The position numbers and the translations under genes are program-made. Below are positions 22,626-35,450 of a stretch of DNA of 64,000 nt, in pieces; position 1 is the stretch's first letter; each line of letters starts with the position of its first letter. The stretch spans positions 22,907,106 through 22,971,105 of the forward strand of contig JAJEKV010000008.1 of assembly GCA_021234155.1 (NCBI GenBank). The letters run 5' to 3'. This stretch comes from Isoetes taiwanensis (lineage: Eukaryota > Streptophyta > Lycopodiopsida > Isoetales > Isoetaceae). Under the pieces are notes generated by a model. The model ran no database searches. It saw only the letters and a program-made list of their open reading frames with translations, and was not told where the DNA came from.

Positions 22626-24280
22626 ATTTTTTGCTCTAGGATTCTGGAGCTTTGTTTCTAGGGTATGTATAGGTAGATTGGTGCATGCTTGTTTCTCTTA
22701 TATTCTCAATTGTTCTTTTGGATGCCCTTATGAGGGCCTATACTCTTCTCTTTTATCATTGATTCTTAGTTTCTCGTGCGTGTCTTCGAGGGCTTTATTT
22801 GCATTGGTGGCCTTAGCTCCTTTATCCCAATTTGCTCTGTTCCTCTGTTCCTGATGGCTTATTCCATCCATTTCATTATAATCTTGCATTCCTTTCCTTT
22901 TTCATTTTTCATTTTGTCCCTCTCCTTGTTTGTTCATTTTATCTCTTGCAACGTCTTTGCTCTTCTAGTGTCTTGACTCCCTGCTTTGCCCGCCTCTTGA
23001 CTCATCATGCCCTGGTGGTGTCCATTCATTATGTTGTTTTACTCTATTGACCCCAGTTGTTTCATCCACCTTGCTTGGCCTTTTTTATTCTAGTTGGTCT
23101 CAGTGACCGGTTTGCCCTCGTCAACCAAATTTGCAAGTTGTTCACCGAGTTGTTCTCTTAACTCTGTTTCTTCTAACGATGTCATATAAGACCCATCTTT
23201 CCCCATCTTTCTCTCGCCATCATGGGTTCTTTGGTCCATCTAGATTGTTCTTGAGTCTCAAGATCCCTATCGTTGTTTCTATGTTGAAGATTCGCTTGGA
23301 TCGGTTATGCATGTGGGTATACATTCATGAATTTTAGTCCTTGCTATTTCTTGTTGTTGCTCTATTTGTTCTTTTACTCTAATCTTCTCATATGTTCTCA
23401 GTGGTTCTCATGGATGCCCTTATGAGGGCCTATACTCGCTCTTTGTCATGGATTCTTAGTGTTTCATTAGTACCTTTGCGGGCCTTTAGTTATTTCCATT
23501 TTGTGTCCTCGGCTTTTTGTCTCGTTTGCTTTGTTTTGTTTCTCTATTCTCGATCCCTTTTTTCTATCCATTTCATTCTAGTCATGGATTCTTAGTGTTT
23601 CATTAGTACCTTTGCGGGCCTTTAGTTATTTCCATTTTGTGTCCTCGGCTTTTTGTCTCGTTTGCTTTGTTTTGTTTCTCTATTCTCGATCCCTTTTTTC
23701 TATCCATTTCATTCTAGTCTCCCTGTTTGTCTTTTTCACCCTATGTTTGTGCATCTTTGCTCTCTTTGTTATCTCGATTCCCTCCTTTTATGCGCCCCTT
23801 GATTTGGCGTAGTTCTTCTTGCCTTGTTGGTCGGTCGTCATGCCTTTTCTATGTTGACTACTTACAAACTAAAGGAGTTGTTTGGTGTTCCCTTTTTCCC
23901 ATGACATTCTCCCTTTTGGCCTGCATTGTAAATTTCCAAATGCGGTTGCATCTTCATAAATTCGTGCATGTTGTAGGGGTTCTTGTGGTCTGTTGTCTTG
24001 CGGTCTTAAGTGGTATTTGTTCTTGTTTTGAGGTTCGGGGTCCCGATCGTCTTGTTCCCGTAGGTTATGTTGTTTCTATTTTTTGAAAGTTTGTTTGATC
24101 TAGTTATGCATGTAGCGTATATGTTTAGGTTTTAGTCCTTGTTTGTTGTGTGTTGTCATTATAGTATTCACTGTGGTTCTCTGCTGGTACGTTGTTTCTT
24201 GAATTTTAGTTCCAGGTGCTCTTTGTTGGCTTGTTGACTATGTCTAGTCTTGATGTCTTCTCTTTTTATGCATTCCACGG

Positions 24281-24735
24281 CGCATAGTTTTTGGTCTTTC
24301 TTATTATGGGTTTGCATTTTCTTCATGAAAGTTCGCTTGAGTCTGTTCTGCATGAATAATATAAGTTAGGTATGCTTGTTCTTACTTGCCTAGCGTCTTG
24401 TCGTTAGATTTTTCGGCGCATAGTTTTTGGTCTTTCTTATTATGGGTTTGCATTTTCTGCTTTGATGGTGGCCATTGATCTTGGTTGTGTTCGATTTTCA
24501 TGCCTTCTTTGCCTTATGCGGTCCAATTGTCTTAGGGTTCTTGCGCCCCTTCCCCTCTATTTGCAGTGGCATCCACCTAAATTTGATTTCATGTGCTTTG
24601 ATGGTGGCCATTGATCTTGGTTGTGTTCGATTTTCATGCCTTCTTTGCCTTATGCGGTCCAATTGTCTTAGGGTTCTTGCGCCCCTTCCCCTCTATTTGC
24701 AGTGGCATCCACCTCATCTCATGATTATTACACTT
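24281..24735 (+). repeat. Two 136-bp-spaced direct duplications
   Basis: GCGCATAGTTTTTGGTCTTT at about 24280 recurs 136 bp later at 24416. TTTGATGGTGGCCATTGATC at 24461 recurs 136 bp later at 24597, with near-perfect identity over the following 120 bp. Confidence 0.8.
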
Positions 24736-24844
24736 TCCTAGCGATTGTGCCTTACAATCTCGGGGGTCTCTATGTATGATGGGGTTTGAGGGAGGTTCCT
24801 CTTTTGTGTCGGATGTTGATATTTGTGCATAAGGACCTTTCCCT

Positions 24845-25070
24845 AGAATGCTATGGTTCTCTTCTTATATAGAAGAGAACCATCATTCGGGGAAAGGGGC
24901 GCCTAACCCTGACGTCGCTATTTTGGGCGTAGGAGTCATCTTTAGCTTTGAGTTTTCTTTGGCACATGATTTCTTTAGCTCACATCGCTATATATCCCAG
25001 TAGCTTCAAGCAATTCTCTCCGGCGTTTCCTTTGAGCTGAATTCTCCTTGTTCGGTGTTTCCCTCCCTCC
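24845..25070 (+). repeat. TATA-containing module, copy 2 (LTR-like)
   Basis: Second copy of the module at 15564, with the same order: CTATGGTTCTCTTCTTATAT, GGAGTCATCTTTAGC, GCTATATATCCCAGTAG, TTTGAGCTGAATTCTCCTTG. It is preceded by GTTGATATTTGTGCATAAGG (24808), which recurs at 25707, so a second direct repeat about 0.9 kb apart encloses the (TC)n tract. Confidence 0.45.
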
Positions 25071-25251
25071 CTCCTCTATGGCTGGTCGCATGGTTGGTTC
25101 GCTTGGCTTCTGTTTGGTTTCTGTCCATCCCGCCTCGTGAGGGTGGATTCTACTCTTCTCTTCTGTCTCGTTGGGGCTGGTGGCCTCTGCAATTTCAGTA
25201 GCACTTGTAAACTACGGAGGGCACCTGGGGATGACCCTCGAGGTGGGGGTC

Positions 25252-26440
<1,189 letters not shown>

Positions 26441-26443
26441 TAG

Positions 26444-27005
26444 GAACCAGAAGGGATTAAGAGGGCCAAACAGAATGGTTATGTCAAATCGATGCAAAAT
26501 GTCTTCACCAATGAAGAGATATTAGGCATTTTAAAAGATCTTGTGGCCTTTCATGATGAAATGGTACTGCTAGAAAACTATAGCTTCTTGAATTACATAG
26601 GTATGTTGTGCCTAACAAGTAAATAAGCTATTATATGAAACTGTCTTAAGAGGACATGTTTTGCAACTTAAAGTGGACGCTGATCTGTTTGGCAGGACTT
26701 GTGAAGCTCCTAGAGAAGCATGACAAACATAGAGGTACAGTATCGCGACTTCCATTTATCCAGAACGTGCTGCATCAACAGGTCTAAAGCTGGAAATAAC
26801 TATGCAAGAACAAAAGAATTTTCAGGAGGTACCTTTTCTACAATGCCAGATTGTTGAGAACATTTACAGAAGTGTTCTTGCGGCCATCCAGGATCTGCAC
26901 AAGGGAAGCTCGACATACATTGTATTATCCATGCCTCCTTGGAATGGAAAAGATTACGAACTTAGAACTGGCGTCAGCAATGGGAACACAACTGTTCCAT
27001 GTTGA
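26444..27005 (+). pseudogene. SPX-domain protein fragment with introns
   Basis: SPX domains bind inositol pyrophosphates and report phosphate status in plants. Exon-like pieces with GT..AG borders give the SPX motifs in order. Exon 26444-26600 encodes ILGILKDLVAFHDEMVLLEN, then YSFLNYIG. Exon 26696-26734 encodes LVKLLEKHDKHRG, the helix after the first. The piece 26745-26781 encodes RLPFIQNVLHQQ. The last frame, 26830-27003, reads QIVENIYRSVLAAIQDLHKG, then SSTYIVLSMPPWNGK, matching the C-terminal part of single-domain SPX proteins. The TTDLLYKLVKECE-type middle segment is missing and no N-terminal helix pair is seen. Either the gene is broken or exons lie in sequence I could not resolve. It is followed by a partial duplicate at about 27260-27560. 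Confidence 0.65.
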
Positions 27006-27249
27006 CAAATACTTGGCTATCCAGCAGATAACTGTATATTCAAATTCAGGTAATGCATGAAAGAACAAGATTTAAACCTGTATACTTCATCATGCATACA
27101 AAAACATACACGAATCTTTGCTCCTCTATCTATCTATCTATCTTAAATGAGAAAGTGGTTCTCGAAGCTCTCAAACATCAACAAAGCACTAGGTTCACAT
27201 AGGACGCAAAAGAAAATCTGTTGCTCTTCAACAAAAACGGCACATGCTT

Positions 27250-27680
27250 GCAAATAAATAAGCTATTATATATTACTGTCTTAAGAGGATACCACATGTT
27301 CTGCAACTTAAAGTGGATGCTGGCTGACAGGTTTTGGCATGACTTGTGAAGATCCTAAAAAAGCATGGCAAACATCTACAATATTGCGCCTTCCATTTAT
27401 ACAGAAACTGCTGCATCAACAGGTCTAAAGCAAGAAATAACTATCCAAGAACAAAAGAATTTTCAGGAGGTACCTTTTCTACAATGCCAAATTATTGAAC
27501 ATATACAGAAGTACTTAGCTGTCATCAGCAATGGGAACACAGTTGTTCCATGTTGACAAATAGTTGGCTATCCAGTAGTCTGATCATATCCTTGTTAACT
27601 ATATATTCAAACTCAGACAATGCATAAAAGAACAAGATTTGAACATGTATACTTCCTCATGCATACAAAAACACACACGA
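27250..27680 (+). pseudogene. Second, shorter SPX fragment (local duplicate)
   Basis: The sequence GACTTGTGAAG-TCCTA-A-AAGCATG (27340) and the following LPFIQ.LLHQQ-coding stretch repeat the SPX exons at 26696-26781. Diverged flanks (CTGTCTTAAGAGGA, GCAACTTAAAGTGGA) also match. The YRSVLAAIQDLHKGSS segment is lost; the frame jumps from EHIQKYLAVI to SNGNTVVPC. The common 3' flank (GCATACAAAAACA-ACACGAATC) lies at 27094 and 27663. This is a real, older tandem duplication with an internal deletion. Confidence 0.55.
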
Positions 27681-27986
27681 ATCTTTGCTCCTCTGCGAAT
27701 CGAGCTCTACATCAAATGAGCTTGAAAATTGAAGGAAGTGGTTGCCCACAAGCTCTCAAACATCAACAAAGCACTAGGTTCACATATTGAAACGCATGAA
27801 AGCAAAAACATAAATTGAAGAAGAAACATGCTAGTTTGAGACACAAAAGAAAATCTATTGCTCTTCACCAAAAATGGCACATGCTTGCAAAATACCTGTA
27901 AAATCAAGTGAACATGAAAGAAATGTGGCTCGTTCTATTTAGAGTTCCTCAATCATGTAAATCAAGCAAGAAATTGAAGACCAGGA

Positions 27987-28250
27987 ATGAGTTCCAACGG
28001 CCCTGTTCTTGCAGTAACATGCAAGAAATGTGGTTCCTTCCTTGCAGTTCCGACAAAATCCGTACGAGTATTAACAGAAGAAAAAAATCACGAAAACACA
28101 AGATCATCCCAGGTTCAGGTTTCATTATCTGCTCTGTTCAGGCTTCATCGAAAGTCTCTTAGCTTCAAATCTGGGAGTCAAAATTTAGGAGCTTCTCATG
28201 GCTATGGCTATGGCTCTGGCTCTGGCTCTGGCTCCCGACGAGATACATGA
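27987..28250 (+). CDS. Uncharacterised open frame of 87 codons
   Basis: Reads VLAVTCKKCGSFLAVPTKSV and ends in a GYGYGSGSGSGSRRDT tail encoded by a (GGCTCT)n-like hexamer run at about 28199-28235. The CxxC near the start could bind zinc, but there is no partner pair. The region also repeats AAGAAATGTGG words (27919 and 28024). It may be an exon of the neighbouring SPX-region gene or a chance frame. Confidence 0.2.
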   Translation: MSSNGPVLAVTCKKCGSFLAVPTKSVRVLTEEKNHENTRSSQVQVSLSALFRLHRKSLSFKSGSQNLGASHGYGYGSGSGSGSRRDT

Positions 28251-28599
28251 TAAGAACAACCGGAAATAGATAAAACCAGCAACTGTGACGCTTCAAATTC
28301 AACCTCGCTCCCATAATTCCACGCCCTAAAATCGGAATATAGAGCTCCACGCCGGCCTTGCCATCGCCATCGCGCTGCCCCGACTTCCTCAAGCGATCAT
28401 AACTTCCAACGCTAGCTATGAACAGGTGGAATTTCCATGAATTTCCCTCACCGTAGATCAAATCCAACGATTTTAAGGCACTCCAAGTGGACAAAAATCT
28501 TAGCTAGCAATAACGTGGATAGCCTCAAATTGCTTCAAAGTGTAAACTCGTGTTTGTGCAAACGTGCGAAAAATCTTACCCTAAAAAAAAACAAGAAAA

Positions 28600-30560
28600 A
28601 AAGAATGAATGTAGATATTGATGATAATAACAAAGATGAAGAAGTATCACGAACTAGTCCAACAAAAGAAGAAGCTCCAATTCGTGAAGATGAGCTGCCG
28701 TCAAGGAAAAAGAAAATTATGGAAGTAGAAAAACTAAAGAAGACTATTGGAGTTGACAGTAATCAATATGGAAGAGATGAGCACGGAAAAAGCAAACAAA
28801 AAAGAACGATTAATGTTGAGAGCCTAGTAGGAGTTGTGAATACAGGCATAGATATTCCACTAACATATAATCAAGCAATATCAGCGCTTAATGGAGAAAA
28901 TTGGAAAAAGGAAATGGAGGATGAGATAGAATCCTTCATTAGAACAGGGACATCCACATGTATAGAAAGGCCGACAAATGGATCTATAGGTTGAAAACTG
29001 GGCCAGATGACGTGTCAAAAAAATACAAGCCAAGGTTCATAGCTCAAGGATTTTTGTAGATAAAAGGGCTTGATTACAGCAAAACATTTTTACCAATTGG
29101 AAAAATGGCTACCATACGATTGGTGTTAGCACTAGCAAATATACATGATCTCGAGTTAACATCATATGGATGTAGTTACGGCATTTCTCAATGCATTTCC
29201 ACGTGAACCAACTAGAAGGGTTTAAACAGGTCTCAAATATGTTTTGGGGGCTAAAAAAAGGTTGTATATGGACTGAAACAGTCTCGGAGAGAATGGAACA
29301 AATGTATGGATAATTTCCTTAAAAGACAAGGCTTTATAAACCTGAAGAATGATGGAAACTTGTATGTTTTGAGACAGGAAGATAAATATTGCATTATAGC
29401 AGTCTATGCAGACGATTTCTTAATGGCAAGTAATGATATAAAGATCCTAAATGAATGCAAAGCTATTCTACAAAGCAGATTTATGATGGTGGATTTGGGA
29501 GAGTTAAATAAAATTTTGGGAATAGAAGTAACAAGTAACATATCAAAAAAGCTGCTAACTCTTACCCAAACACAATATATTGATAGCATCTTAAGGAAAT
29601 TCAAGATGCTGAACTGTAAAGCTGTGAAGACACCTATAGTACCAGGGTACAACGGTCGTTGTATAATGAAGAAGCGGATAATTTGGAAGGCGTGCCATAA
29701 GAGAGCTAATTGGAAGCCTAATATATCTGTAATGTTTCTACCGACATGCCCTTAACCAACTGGGCAAAACCATCAAGATGTCCATGAGTGGTCGCTTCTA
29801 TCCATTTATGCCGGTGTCTCAGGAACGCGACACCAAGATCCACTCGAGCGATCTCCATGGGTCCGTTACAATCTCTCCCACTAGAATTATGCTCGTCCTC
29901 GAGCATCACAAACCGTAGACCACACCATCCCATGGTGTCCAAGACCAAATCATGACCTACCGTCCAACGACATTCCAGGTCATACTTGCCCCCGTGGAGT
30001 CTCGAACTTGAGCCCTGCTCTGATACCAAATGTAACGTTCCTAACCGACATGCCCAACTGGACAAAACCATCTAGACGTCTATGAATAGTCGCTTCTACC
30101 CATTTATGCCGGTGTCTCGGGAACGCGACACCAAGATCCACTCGAGCGGTCGCCATGGGTCCATTACAATATCTGGCCAATAATACAAGGCCAGATATAG
30201 CATTTGCTGTAAGTATTATAAGTAGATTTCTAATAGTCCAAAAAAGGTGCATTGGCTAACAACAAAATACATCTTAAGATCCCTAAAAGGTTGGACTTGT
30301 TTACACCGTGAGTGAAAGAGAATTAGAATCAGTTGCAGACTTAGATTGGGCTGGTGATTTAGCAACTAGAAAATCTACGTCTAGTTTTGCCATGATGTTT
30401 GGACATGTCGCCATTTCATGGAAAAGTAAAAAACAAGCTTCAGTAGCCTTATCCACTACAGAAGTTGAATATGCAGCTTGTTACTTAGCAACGAAAGAAA
30501 TTGTATAAGTTACGAAGATTGTAAGGGAAATTAAAGGAGGATCAAAAGAAACCAACCGTA
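28600..30560 (+). pseudogene. Ty1/copia retrotransposon pol remnant (RT and RNase H)
   Basis: Copia pol encodes protease, integrase, reverse transcriptase and RNase H. Here the frame 28437-28994 ends with the entry into RT (IPLTYNQAISALNGENWKKE, MEDEIESF). Further RT pieces follow in other frames: a KYKPRFIAQGF-like stretch near 29020 and a KMATIRLVLALA stretch near 29103. The frame 29306-29755 has the catalytic YADDFLMAS box and the downstream DLGELNKILGIEV. After a nested TRIM (29728-30168) the RNase H part runs to about 30510, with DLDWAGDLATRKSTSS and KSKKQASVALSTTEVEY. It has stops and frameshifts, and no gag, integrase or LTR is recognisable on either side. The RNase H frame is cut off near 30570 by unrelated sequence. 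Confidence 0.8.
29728..30168 (-). mobile_element. TRIM (miniature LTR retrotransposon) with target-site duplication
   Basis: Two direct repeats, 29728-29870 and 30032-30168 (about 140 bp, about 85% similar), start TGTAA and end TTACA on both strands. Between them, on the minus strand, the first LTR is followed after 2 nt by TGGTATCAGAGC (30029-30018), the standard plant primer-binding site for initiator tRNA-Met. A purine-rich GTGGGAGAGATT precedes the other LTR. ATATC occurs immediately on both sides (29723-29727 and 30169-30173), the 5-bp target duplication expected. The total is 441 bp with no coding capacity. It interrupts the copia pol frame between RT and RNase H. Confidence 0.9.
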
Positions 30561-30569
30561 CTATATTGT

Positions 30570-33290
30570 GACAATATGAGTTGTAACATCGAGATAAGAA
30601 CTCCAGACCCTAAGGGGGGCTCTAACCCTCTTCCCATTCCGGACATTCCCAACTAGCGGGAGGAGCTCGTTGGTGCTAGTTGACCTAGACCCTCACATGG
30701 CACTTCTATACAGCTTGTGGAAATCCCCCGGTTGGTCCATGAAGATCACAGGTGGGCTTGACTAGGGAGCATACTAGCAATGTATGCTAATCCTTCGGCT
30801 AAGCTTCTAACTACAAGATCCTTTCCATGAGATGCATGAGTAGAGCTTTCAAGAGTATCATCATACATCTAGATCATCCATCCAAAGAGAACATACACCT
30901 GGAACATCTATATAATCTAAGACTTCATTCTGATTGACCTGCATATAAAGTGGTCTAACATATATATGGGTGCATATTTGAATTGTCACATGTTATCCAT
31001 ACTTGCTTAAGGAGCATGCCCCTTTCCAAATCACCTTATGGGGTGTCCACCTCGGTCCATGGGCCGGAAGTAGTGACGTGTTTAAGAAGCTCACACATTT
31101 TACTTTCATCACACGTGATGAAGTGCTCGCTATCCATTTACAATTTGGTCTTACGAGGTCAATGCTCCTAGAATCTATTATAGCATAAAATGTTATGAAA
31201 ACTAGAGCTAATTGCCTATCCAATCATAAGACATTCTATGGTATATGATCTAGAAACGCAAAGTGTGGAAGACTTTGAAATTCACTAAGTCTCATCATCA
31301 GAGTTTATCCTAACACTAGCATGTGGCCGACTTGCCAGGTTGCCTCCTTCTTGATCTTTTGGCTTATGCTAGCCTATTACATTAGAAAATGCTTTTTACA
31401 AATTTTTGGTTGGTAAAAATAGATGAAGAAGAGAAGCGCTAGGGAGAGAATGTCAAAATTGTTTCCGCATACCTAACTTGAGCTATAGAGGGCTCTTTGG
31501 AAAGCTTATATAGGGAGCTTTCCATTGGCATATGATCTGACCCAGATCTATTAAGATAGATACCTGCTTTTTGTACTTTTTCAGTCCGGATACCTTTTTG
31601 CAAAGTGCAGATTTGATGGTAATATGCTTTTTATCTTAACTTTTGAATCCAGACTCTTTTTGGGTTGCCCCTAGGGGGGCAAACCCTTGTTTATGTGGGT
31701 ATGTGGGCATATTCAGGTATATGCCAGCATATGCCTAGCATATGCTGGTGACTGCTCCAAACTGGCTGCTGCCTGTAAACTCTGGGTCATCCAGCCCCAT
31801 TCCTTCGCAGGCGTGGCAGGCAGCAGCATTCTTCTGGGGTTTTCTTCGAGGACGCTGAAGCATTCTTTATGTGTTTTTTTGGTTGAATCGGGCACAGAGA
31901 GGTCGCTGAAAGGAAGCCTAAAGTTTTAGGCAGCTCATTTTGGCAGCAAAGGAAGCTTCATTTTTGAATAAACTTGCTCGATTTGCAATCTTCTCCAGTT
32001 CTAAATCCAGTAGGTGGAGCAATCAGTGCAAAGCTGAGTGTTTCTTGCGCTATTCGGCTGTGGAAAAGCAGAGGTCGTTGAAGCAAAACAGAGGTGGTTG
32101 AATGTGTGCCCAACGTTGCATTTTCCGGCATTTGCCTTTGGTTTCAGACCATTTGCGTTTAATTTTCTTCAGTGCCACGATGATTCAGCTGTGCATGCAG
32201 GCAGTGATGAGCATTCAAGCGTTTCATATGCTGATAATCATAGAAAAGCTGGAGCAGCTTTGGCTTTAGAAGAGATTTTATAGGGAGCCACGATCTTGAT
32301 TGTTTATGCAAGAGGAATGTGTGGATTTTAAGCAGAGGCCGCTAATCAGAGCCTGATATTCTTGTAGTGAGAAACCCTGTTGAGCAGATATGGGCATGAC
32401 CTTTTCAGTGTGCATGAATTGGAGCTTTTGCATTGCAGAGGAATTGCCGTAACAGGTACAATCTTTTCAAGGAATTCTTTCTTTGCATTTTGGGAAACCA
32501 GCTGTGGCAGGAAAAGGACACATGATAATGTAGATAGAAGAAATAAGCTGACATTTTAATGGAGTTTCTAGAAATTTTTATGCAGTGGGATTTCGCGGAC
32601 AGGCAAATCGTAGGGAGCTTGGAGTTTTTTGCAGATTTCCTTCTCTAAGACTCGTAAACCTAAAATGTAATCGTATGGCAGGTCGGTGGAGCTTGGAGCT
32701 ATTCGTTCTACACCCAAGATGGTGTATTCGCCCCTTCTAGCATTCTCTGGTAATGATTCATTGTTAATGCCCCCTTTTCCTACTTTCAGATAGTGGAAGT
32801 AGTGACAAAAAATTCATGGCACCGCAGCATGCAGTGCCATAACTTGTCGTTGAACATCTGTAGTCTTAAGGGAGCTCCAGAAGTGTTGCTCGAGCTGTTC
32901 ATTTGTCCAAGAAATCTAAGAAACGCACTGTAAAAGCATGAAAGGGTGTCTATAAATGTATCCCTTTTGGTACATGTGGCTATATTACACAAATCACCCA
33001 AAGTACCCAAAAAGTACATGCATAGCCAAAACATATCCGAAATTTAGCTTAAATGTATATGCAAAGTACATAAAATCGAAAAGTGTATGTTTATACAAAT
33101 AAAAAATAACCAAAATGTACATGAAAAGTATCCATATTTGTACATCAATTCAGTACAATGTACGTACACCCTTTCATGCTTTTACCCCGCAAGCAAATTT
33201 CACCACGAAAACAGGTACATACTGTGGGCATATTTTTGTTTTGTTCTTACCTCAGACTTCTTTCAGATGCATTTAACTTTCTAATAATCT
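30570..33290. other. No gene recognised; contains a shared dispersed repeat
   Basis: The block starting GGGTTGCCCCTAGGGGGGCA at 31662, followed by ATGTGGGTATGTGGGCATATT, is similar to 45671-45755 (GGGTTGCCCCTAAGGGGAAA...). The two therefore belong to one dispersed repeat family. Frames at 31687-31929 and 32038-32283 are unsupported. Near 33010-33160, short TGTACAT and AAAGTACAT words recur. No RNA gene was recognised. Confidence 0.4.
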
Positions 33291-33299
33291 TGAGCAGGT

Positions 33300-35450
33300 T
33301 CAAAGCAAAAAAAGGGAAGATCAAGAGGTCACCTCAAAAGTTTGAAGAGAGCGATGGCCCTTTTGAAGATGAGGTTTCTTCAGAGCTGAAGGTATTCTTC
33401 TGCATTAGTTCTAGCTAATGTTCTCTTGCAGGAAATGGAAGCCCTTTATGAGGAAGACAACTTGGAAGAGGTGCCTTTTCTTTTTGTTGTTTGCCCTTTG
33501 CATTATGTGCCAAGAATATGGGTACAATCCAGTTTTTTACTTCCTAACTTAGAAGTCTTTAGTCCCAGTTCTGCTGAACCACTTACAATGTTGTTTGTTT
33601 GATTTTGTTCACAGATCTTGATTGGGAGATTAATATAAAAAAGCTGAACCATTTGTAGGTGTTGGAGCATCAATTAATGCTGCAAGTTGCAGGATCCAAC
33701 CAAATTGATCCCTGAAGTCTACCACATGTCTGTTGCTAATGTATTGTCTTATCCTCTTTTCATTGCTTTGCTGTAGTGAGTAGTCCATGATGCCAGTTGT
33801 AGTTCAAATGCTCAAAGAAGAGCATAGTATTCGTATTTTGCCTCAGTTTCAACTTAAGAGAATGGCTCATCTAGAAGCATATATTCAGGCTCAGCTATAT
33901 TTCATGGAATCCAACGATTTCATGAAGCACATATTCATTCCAGCTATATTCTTCTTTTAAAATCCAAGGATAGACCTTTATGATGAAATTCATGGTGAAG
34001 GATTTGATTTGTAAGTGTAGAATGGCTGAGGATTTGAGCATGGCAAATGATTTGAGTGTGGGAATGGCAGACCATTTTTGGAGCCCCGCTGTCAAAAGGG
34101 GGACTATATCATCCATGGTGCAGACCAGAGGGCATGGGATGGGAGAAAGCGGCCGTCTATGGTGGGAAAACCTCCTATCATTGTGGGTTGTAAGGATCAG
34201 CTCTGTGTCAAGCAATGCAGATACTATCATTTGCATGTATATTTAGATTTGCAGAATGAATTCAATGATATTTGGTATGCCTTCTTTATCCATGTAGTCC
34301 ATGTAACAAGTGCAGTCTTTAATTTGTGCATAATTCTTAAATTATATGAGCTATCCTGTTCAAGCATTGTTGTCTTATACTTGGAGTTTCAGTTTCAGAA
34401 TTATATTTTTCTGCAGTGACAGATGATGGCTTTTTCCTGCCATGTTTCAAGGCCAAAGGGTGCTATTGTTTATTCCACAATATTGTGGGAGCTCCCAGCA
34501 TGTACTTCATTTGCAGATTGTATTGAGCCGTAGCATTAGCATAGTGGCATCACCATTTTACTACCATTTATTTTAAACAATTTTATTGTTGGAGGACCTC
34601 TGGATCAAAGTCCGATGGATGACGATGAGCTTTACAACTGCTGCTTTCTGAAATTCAACTCAAAATTATGGTAGCGCATTTTTTTTAGATGTTGTTTCTT
34701 TGAAACCATGTTCCTGTTGTGCATTTACAGTGGACTCCAGCTGAGTTAAGAGATATCTCTTTTGTTAACGGCAAATTCCTACAGCTCCAGCAATGCGCAT
34801 AACAAAAAGTGGTATTTATTTGCTTTTGCTGCCACTTGAATGGGTCGTGTTTTATGCCTTCCTTTCTGTTATACAAGATAGCGGTCCAACACCAGAATTG
34901 TATATGCCTCTCTATGTCGAGCTTCAAATAGTTCCCCAAGATACTTTGAGGTACTACTCTGCAGAATTTCATACTCAAAGTATGTTTCTGGCTTCTGTCC
35001 AAGATGTGTATCAGTGGGTTGATTGTTAATAATCTTTTTCAGGTGTGCATGCTACAAGAATGAGACGAATTAGTGAAGTTATTCAGAAGACCCACACAAC
35101 TCATACGTACATTTACTCCTGAGGTATTCAATCTTTGTTCTTTCTATTTGGCTTATGCGTTCCTTGCATACTAGGGCTAGATGATGCTTGCTGCTATATT
35201 CTGGGAGAGGTCTGCAATGTGCTTAACAAAAGATGGTATTTGTTTACTCTGCATGCATGCTCCCTGCAAGCAATTTGGGATCCTATCATTGATTTGGCAT
35301 TCTATCTGGATGGAAGTCATTTTAAGATAGACAATCAAGCTTCTTAAATAGTGTTCTTGCCTCTAAACTAATCATTGAATTTAAAACTTATGTTGTTGGC
35401 TTTATAGCGCGAGATTTAATGATCCAAACAATGCAGGGCCACAAGGTAAT
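33300..35450 (+). pseudogene. Orphan exon-like pieces of an unidentified plant gene
   Basis: Several short frames are bordered by AG and GT. At 33298-33390, one reads KAKKGKIKRSPQKFEESDGP, then FEDEVSSELK, and ends before GTATTC. At 33432-33471, one reads EMEALYEEDNLEE between GCAG and GTGCC. At 34733, WTPAELRDISFVNGKFLQLQ follows TTACAG. At 35409, RFNDPNNAGPQ lies between TATAG and GTAATC. The first two join in frame into an acidic low-complexity region. I do not recognise the family, and the pieces may not belong to one gene. A DNA-level gene capture or an old gene are both possible. Confidence 0.25.

Larger units (their letters stand above)
15920..24840 (+). other. Nine kilobases of pyrimidine-rich non-coding DNA
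   Basis: The plus strand is rich in T and C (CTCTTTTGTCC, TTTGTCTCGTTTGC and similar words) and poor in A throughout. Frames of 60-120 codons occur in all phases, but they translate to low-complexity F/L/S/C-rich strings with no motif and no conservation of frame between internal duplicates. A short frame starting with ATGTGTGCTCAATCTACTC at 17119 is the only piece with ordinary amino-acid composition. The region lies between two copies of a TATA-containing module, so it may be the interior of a large retrotransposon derivative without protein genes. Confidence 0.4.

Noticed and set aside
15819-24741. Many 60-197-codon plus-strand frames rich in F, L, S and C
   Set aside because: Pyrimidine-rich DNA has few stops by composition; frames are not conserved and show no motifs.
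29718-30252. Minus-strand frames of 117 and 90 codons
   Set aside because: They lie in the TRIM LTRs, which have no coding function.
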